64,000 nucleotides of DNA from Psychromonas sp. psych-6C06 (GTDB lineage: Bacteria > Pseudomonadota > Gammaproteobacteria > Enterobacterales > Psychromonadaceae). Shown one piece after another: positions 61,417 to 64,000 of this stretch; within the stretch, counting starts at the first letter, position 1; the number at the start of each line of letters is the position of its first letter. The translations under genes were made by a program, and so were the position numbers. Below the pieces are notes generated by a model. It saw only the letters and a list, made by a program, of their open reading frames with translations. It made no database searches and was not told the origin of the DNA. The stretch lies in contig NZ_PIZM01000001.1 of assembly GCF_002835465.1 (NCBI RefSeq), positions 662,280 through 726,279 of the forward strand. Direction: 5' to 3'.

Positions 61417-62096
61417 CACAGACCTTTTTCATTACCGGTACTGACACCGATGTTGGTAAAACCGTATGTTGCGCGGCTTTATTACAAGCTGCAAATCAGC
61501 AAGGATTGAAAACCCTTGCTTATAAACCCATAGCTGCAGGTTGCGAGAAAACGAGTGCAGGCTTGCGAAATGATGATGCATTGACGTTGCAACAATACAG
61601 TAATATTGAAGCTGACTACGATCTCATTAATCCTATTGCTTTTGAACAACCGATTGCACCACATATTGCTGCCGAATTGGAAAACAGGTCAATCAGTATC
61701 GACAATATTACCCTAGGGCTTGAAAAACTACAAAGCTATCATCCCGATGTTTTATTCGTAGAGGGAGCTGGTGGCTGGTCTTTACCGTTAAATAATAAAC
61801 AACTGCTTTCTGATTGGGTTGAAGCGCAACAATTATCAGTGATTATCGTCGTCGGTATGAAGCTAGGTTGCCTCAATCATGCACTACTAACTTACCAAAC
61901 TATCAAAAGTGCTGGATTAAAAGTGGCAGGGTGGATTGCAAATCAGACGCAAACTGAAATGCCTTATTACGCACAAAATTTAGCATTATTAAATGCCAAG
62001 ATAGACGCGCCACTGTTAGCTGAGATCCCCCATCTGCCTCAAGCGGAGCATCATAACCTTGGGCAGTATGTTGATCTTAAGTCATTAAAGATCTGA
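61413..62096 (+). CDS. bioD: Dethiobiotin synthetase
   Basis: This 227-residue ATPase closes the ureido ring of dethiobiotin. The P-loop is [16 protein letters not shown] near residue 8, and the [10 protein letters not shown] switch lies near residue 116. ATGA overlap with bioC indicates coupling. Its 3' end overlaps the convergent integron-integrase gene by 12 bases with no terminator visible, so the two transcripts should run into each other's coding sequence. Confidence 0.96.
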   Translation: MTQTFFITGTDTDVGKTVCCAALLQAANQQGLKTLAYKPIAAGCEKTSAGLRNDDALTLQQYSNIEADYDLINPIAFEQPIAPHIAAELENRSISIDNITLGLEKLQSYHPDVLFVEGAGGWSLPLNNKQLLSDWVEAQQLSVIIVVGMKLGCLNHALLTYQTIKSAGLKVAGWIANQTQTEMPYYAQNLALLNAKIDAPLLAEIPHLPQAEHHNLGQYVDLKSLKI

Positions 62097-63047
62097 ATAT
62101 GGACTTCGCACACAGTTAGCTCCGGCCTGTAAAACATGTGTGTATATTTGTGTTGTGCGTAAGTCAGAGTGTCCTAATTGCTCTTGTACCGTGCGAATAT
62201 CAGCCCCACGCTGTAAAAGATGAGTTGCAAATGAATGGCGCAACGTGTGGCAAGTCACTGGCTTATTAATCGCGACAGCTTTAGAAGTTTCCCGTACCGC
62301 TTTTTGTAAATTTGATTCATGTACATGATGACGTCGATATAACTGTACACTAGGATCCATCGATAACCTTGCAGAGGGAAAAAGATAGTGCCAATTAAAT
62401 TCCTTCTCAGCATTAGGGAATTTAAGTGCCATCGCATAGGGTAAATATACACCAGCATATTGTGTGCTATGAATGTCTTGTTGATAATACAACTGCGCTG
62501 CGGCTACCTGCTTTTTAAGTGGCTCGACCAATTCCTTAGCCAAAGTAACACGTCGATGTTTGCCACCTTTACCATGCCATATTTGAATAGATAAATAATC
62601 TAGATCGATATCTTGCACCCGTAACCTCACTACCTCCATTAAACGCAAACCACTGGCATAGAGTAATTGAATAGGCAGGGAGACAGGTGCAGGAATATTT
62701 TTTAATAATAAAGCGGTTTCTTCCGGTGTTAAAACAACCGGTAATTTGGGCTGTGCTGAGGTTCTGTTATATTTTAAATCCAAGGTAAGCGGATTATCTA
62801 AAAACTCTTTATATAAATAAACAATCGCATTAAGGGCCAAAGCCTGAGTTTTTGGAGCAACATTCCGATTGTTCGCTAAGTGAGAAAGAAACTGCTCGAC
62901 CTCTTTATCATGGCACTGTGTGGGATGTTTCTTTTGATTGAAAAGAATAAAGGCTTTTATCCAGTGCACATAACTTTCAATGGTACGCTTTGCATAACGA
63001 CGCATCTTCATATTTTCAGCAACAGCTTTGATAAAAGGCGACTTCAT
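62085..63047 (-). CDS. intI: Integron integrase IntI (tyrosine recombinase)
   Basis: This 320-residue tyrosine recombinase has all catalytic residues: Arg135 (ASGLRLMEV), Lys160 (HGKGGKHR), His267-x-x-Arg270 ([11 protein letters not shown]), His293 (QLGHSD) and Tyr302 (TQIYTH). The integron-specific insert that distinguishes IntI from XerC/D and phage integrases is present between residues about 203 and 245, including [23 protein letters not shown] and YRRHHVHES. The C-terminus [12 protein letters not shown] is a family signature. A good GGGAG ribosome binding site precedes the ATG. No premature stop or frameshift is seen, so the enzyme looks functional. It recombines attI and attC sites to insert, excise and shuffle cassettes. 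Confidence 0.96.
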   Translation of the reverse strand: MKSPFIKAVAENMKMRRYAKRTIESYVHWIKAFILFNQKKHPTQCHDKEVEQFLSHLANNRNVAPKTQALALNAIVYLYKEFLDNPLTLDLKYNRTSAQPKLPVVLTPEETALLLKNIPAPVSLPIQLLYASGLRLMEVVRLRVQDIDLDYLSIQIWHGKGGKHRRVTLAKELVEPLKKQVAAAQLYYQQDIHSTQYAGVYLPYAMALKFPNAEKEFNWHYLFPSARLSMDPSVQLYRRHHVHESNLQKAVRETSKAVAINKPVTCHTLRHSFATHLLQRGADIRTVQEQLGHSDLRTTQIYTHVLQAGANCVRSPYSDL

Positions 63048-63069
63048 TTAGCAACTCCCAATTAAAAAC

Positions 63070-63089
63070 ACATGTATTTATATACAGTA
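63070..63089 (-). promoter_or_regulatory. LexA-like (SOS) box upstream of intI
   Basis: ATGT (72-75), eight A/T bases and ACAG (84-87) sit 25-40 bases upstream of the intI start; read toward intI this is CTGT-N8-ACAT, one base from the CTGT-N8-ACAG LexA core, with the A/T-rich spacer typical of strong sites. SOS control of intI is established for Vibrio cholerae and class 1 integrons, so the position and sequence agree. The match is inferred by eye. Confidence 0.6.
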
Positions 63090-63149
63090 TAGTTGTTTTT
63101 CCACCTTTTAGTATGAAACACAACTATTTTTAGGTGTACTCAGTGACTT

Positions 63150-63185
63150 ATCGTTGATTTATTTAGTTAAGTTATTGTTATAAAT
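63150..63185 (+). other. Candidate attI recombination region
   Basis: GTTAAGT at 63166-63172 is the only match to the GTTRRRY core in the intI-proximal upstream region on the + strand, about 120 bases from the integrase start. In integrons this core marks the junction of attI with the first cassette. No secondary integrase-binding sites could be verified, so the call is tentative. Confidence 0.3.
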
Positions 63186-63639
63186 GATACAGCCTGTAAA
63201 ATATTTGAATTATTTTATAGCGATGGATCCCACCTTTCTTCCGTAGATTGTGATTTTATCCGTCTAATAAGCTGTTAGTTGGTTTTTAAAATCGTGGTTG
63301 GTAATTCTTTCTACGAAGTATTTCAGGCTAAGGTTTGAGCTTGGTAATCTTCAAAGCCGTTGCCTTTTAGTTTTCGTTTGTAACTCGCTCATTCCGCCAA
63401 AATATGCAGTCGCTAATAGTCGTCTGGTGCAAAGTTTAATTCGTGGTTTATTCATAACTCTCGGCTCCATTAGCTCCGCTTATTTTATAATGGCGTCATT
63501 CTGGTTTCTAGTTTTCAAGGTGTAACCACGAGAGTGATGTTTAGTTGAATTGAATCCAAGTTTTTCAATATGTTACTAGATAGTTTTTCTTATTTTGGTT
63601 ATCGTGTTTCTTAAGGTAATTAATACTGCCAAACACAAC

Positions 63640-63733
63640 TAACAAGCACTTTAAACGGAACAAAAACAGTTGGCTTTGTTTCGCTTCGCTCCACATTATA
63701 GCCAACAATTTTTGTCCGCTTAAGTGGGCGTTA
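63640..63733 (+). repeat. attC recombination site 1 (complete)
   Basis: The left arm (TAACAAGCACTTTAAACGGA from 63640, then ACAAAAACAGTTGGC) pairs with the reverse complement of the right arm (GCCAACAATTTTTGTCCGC, then TTAAGTGGGCGTTA ending at 63733) over nearly its full length, with a few unpaired bases on one side and a roughly 26-base unpaired apex. This is the imperfect single-strand hairpin recognised by IntI, with R'' TAAC and R' GTTA. Length, symmetry and unpaired bases fit the known attC structure; the cleavage point should be in GTT at 63730-63732. Confidence 0.9.
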
Positions 63734-63968
63734 TCAGGCTTACGTAAATAGCTTTTGGGTTGTTGTGAGTTTGGTCGTATTTGGAAGGGCTGTTTTCAAT
63801 TGAATGTGTTTTGCCTTGTGGTTTTAAAGTAACATTCAAAGTGTTTCAGTTTCGGTGTTAAATCTTGGTTTTCACTGGATTTTAAATAAGTGTTCAGTTT
63901 CACATTCGTTGTGCAATTTTCCATTTATTAACGGCGCTAAAACCTGTTTAGGTTCCCAATCGCCGTGC
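63734..63968 (+). other. Second cassette, apparently without a gene
   Basis: The stretch between attC 1 and attC 2 is about 235 bases. Neither strand has an ATG-started ORF of useful length; the + strand is G+T-rich with many stops. It ends in a nested hairpin (63931-63966) just left of attC 2. Such short ORF-less cassettes are known in chromosomal integrons and may carry promoters, small RNAs or decayed genes. Confidence 0.55.
63931..63966 (+). repeat. Nested hairpin at the end of the second cassette
   Basis: ACGGCG (63931-63936) pairs with CGCCGT (63961-63966), and inside it AACCT (63941-63945) pairs with AGGTT (63950-63954) around GTTT. It lies 2-3 bases before the start of the second attC. 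It may be an RNA terminator, an RNA element or part of a decayed attC. Confidence 0.55.
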
Positions 63969-64000
63969 TACACAGGCGTTTAAACGGAACAAAAAACATT
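63969..64000 (+). repeat. attC recombination site 2 (left part only)
   Basis: TACACAGGCG then TTTAAACGGAACAAAAAACA matches the left arm of attC 1 (TAACAAGCAC then TTTAAACGGAACAAAAACAG) over the shared TTTAAACGGAACAAAAA core; the window ends before the apex. It proves that at least one more cassette boundary exists and that the array uses a common attC type, as in sedentary integrons. Confidence 0.8.

Larger units (their letters stand above)
63048..63639. other. Integrase upstream region, attI zone and first cassette interval
   Basis: Nearly 600 bases between intI and the first attC hold no convincing gene. Going right: a LexA-like box (listed), a GTTAAGT core compatible with attI (listed), then G+T-rich sequence. 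A 75-codon open frame on the + strand (63298-63525) starts only with TTG, has no ribosome binding site and no similarity I recognise, so it is not called. The + strand is visibly poor in C relative to G and T. Confidence 0.6.
62085..64000. mobile_element. Chromosomal integron: integrase, integration region and start of cassette array (array continues outside)
   Basis: The unit consists of a minus-strand integron integrase, a LexA-like box upstream of it, a stretch of about 590 bases that should contain attI and the first cassette, a complete attC site (63640-63733), a second cassette region of about 235 bases, and the left part of a second attC (from about 63969) cut by the window end. The organisation integrase-left, attI, then cassettes in the opposite direction is that of chromosomal (sedentary) integrons such as in Vibrio. 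It joins bioD, an ordinary chromosomal locus. Cassette count is unknown. Confidence 0.85.

Noticed and set aside
62085..63047. Integrase as a phage or XerC/D recombinase
   Set aside because: The insert with [23 protein letters not shown] and the C-terminal RSPYSDL are specific to integron integrases, and attC sites follow.
63298..63525. 75-codon open frame in the first integron cassette interval
   Set aside because: It starts with TTG, has no Shine-Dalgarno site and no ATG until the last third; composition follows the G+T bias of the strand rather than a protein pattern.

Overview
The window is an A+T-rich chromosomal segment of a marine gammaproteobacterium, most likely Psychromonas or a close relative near the Vibrionales/Alteromonadales. 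The evidence is gene content and order: mnmC|fabB, nagZ-ycfP-ndh, lonH-fabA, yciK|sohB-topA, folC-dedD-cvpA-purF, a FimV/HubP-type polar protein, an oleABCD hydrocarbon operon and a chromosomal integron. The genus is an inference from protein character; no database search was run. Almost everything is chromosomal housekeeping, densely packed with small operons on both strands; the accessory part is the last ~2 kb. No tRNA, rRNA, CRISPR array or IS element was seen.

Layout. 0-10 kb: the tail of an unknown gene, a YebC/YeeN-family regulator (-), a moxR-DUF58-TgpA transglutaminase operon (+), a FapA/DUF342 protein (-), SelO protein AMPylase and a RidA-like protein (-), then a YgjP-like metalloprotease and an RssA-like patatin (+). 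10-15 kb: oleA-oleB-oleC-oleD (-), a four-enzyme pathway that condenses two fatty acyl chains head to head into a long-chain olefin. 15-31.6 kb: mnmC (-) divergent from fabB (+); pdxB-usg-fimV-nagZ-ycfP-ndh (+); a DUF2919 protein, sppA, fabA and the Lon-like lonH (-). 31.8-36.5 kb: a DksA-type zinc-finger protein, an unknown membrane-anchored coiled-coil protein, an orphan soluble histidine kinase (-), cysB (+) and pabB (-). 36.6-44.9 kb: class I fumarase, aspartate aminotransferase, pssA, a TauE/SafE permease, the 4.5S RNA gene ffs, lpxM (+), yciK (-) and sohB (+). 45-56.4 kb: topA, an unknown protein paired with glgC, truA, folC, dedD, cvpA, purF (+), asnS (-). 56.5-62.1 kb: a small membrane protein and the full biotin pathway, bioA (-) divergent from bioBFCD (+).

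62.1-64 kb: an integron integrase gene (-) converges on bioD. Upstream of it lie a LexA-like box, a long ORF-poor G+T-biased stretch, one complete foldable attC site and the left part of a second attC cut by the window end. This is the first part of a chromosomal cassette array that continues beyond the window, and it is the most interesting part of the segment.

Themes. Lipid metabolism recurs: fabA and fabB make unsaturated acyl chains, oleABCD consumes acyl chains, pssA and lpxM build phospholipid and lipid A, and a patatin hydrolase sits beside ole. Gene order shows rearrangement: the usual fimV-truA-accD-folC neighbourhood is split by ~26 kb and accD is absent from the window, while cysB is separated from topA. 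In many genes the real start was fixed by a Shine-Dalgarno match or known protein length rather than by the longest frame; several starts are GTG or TTG.
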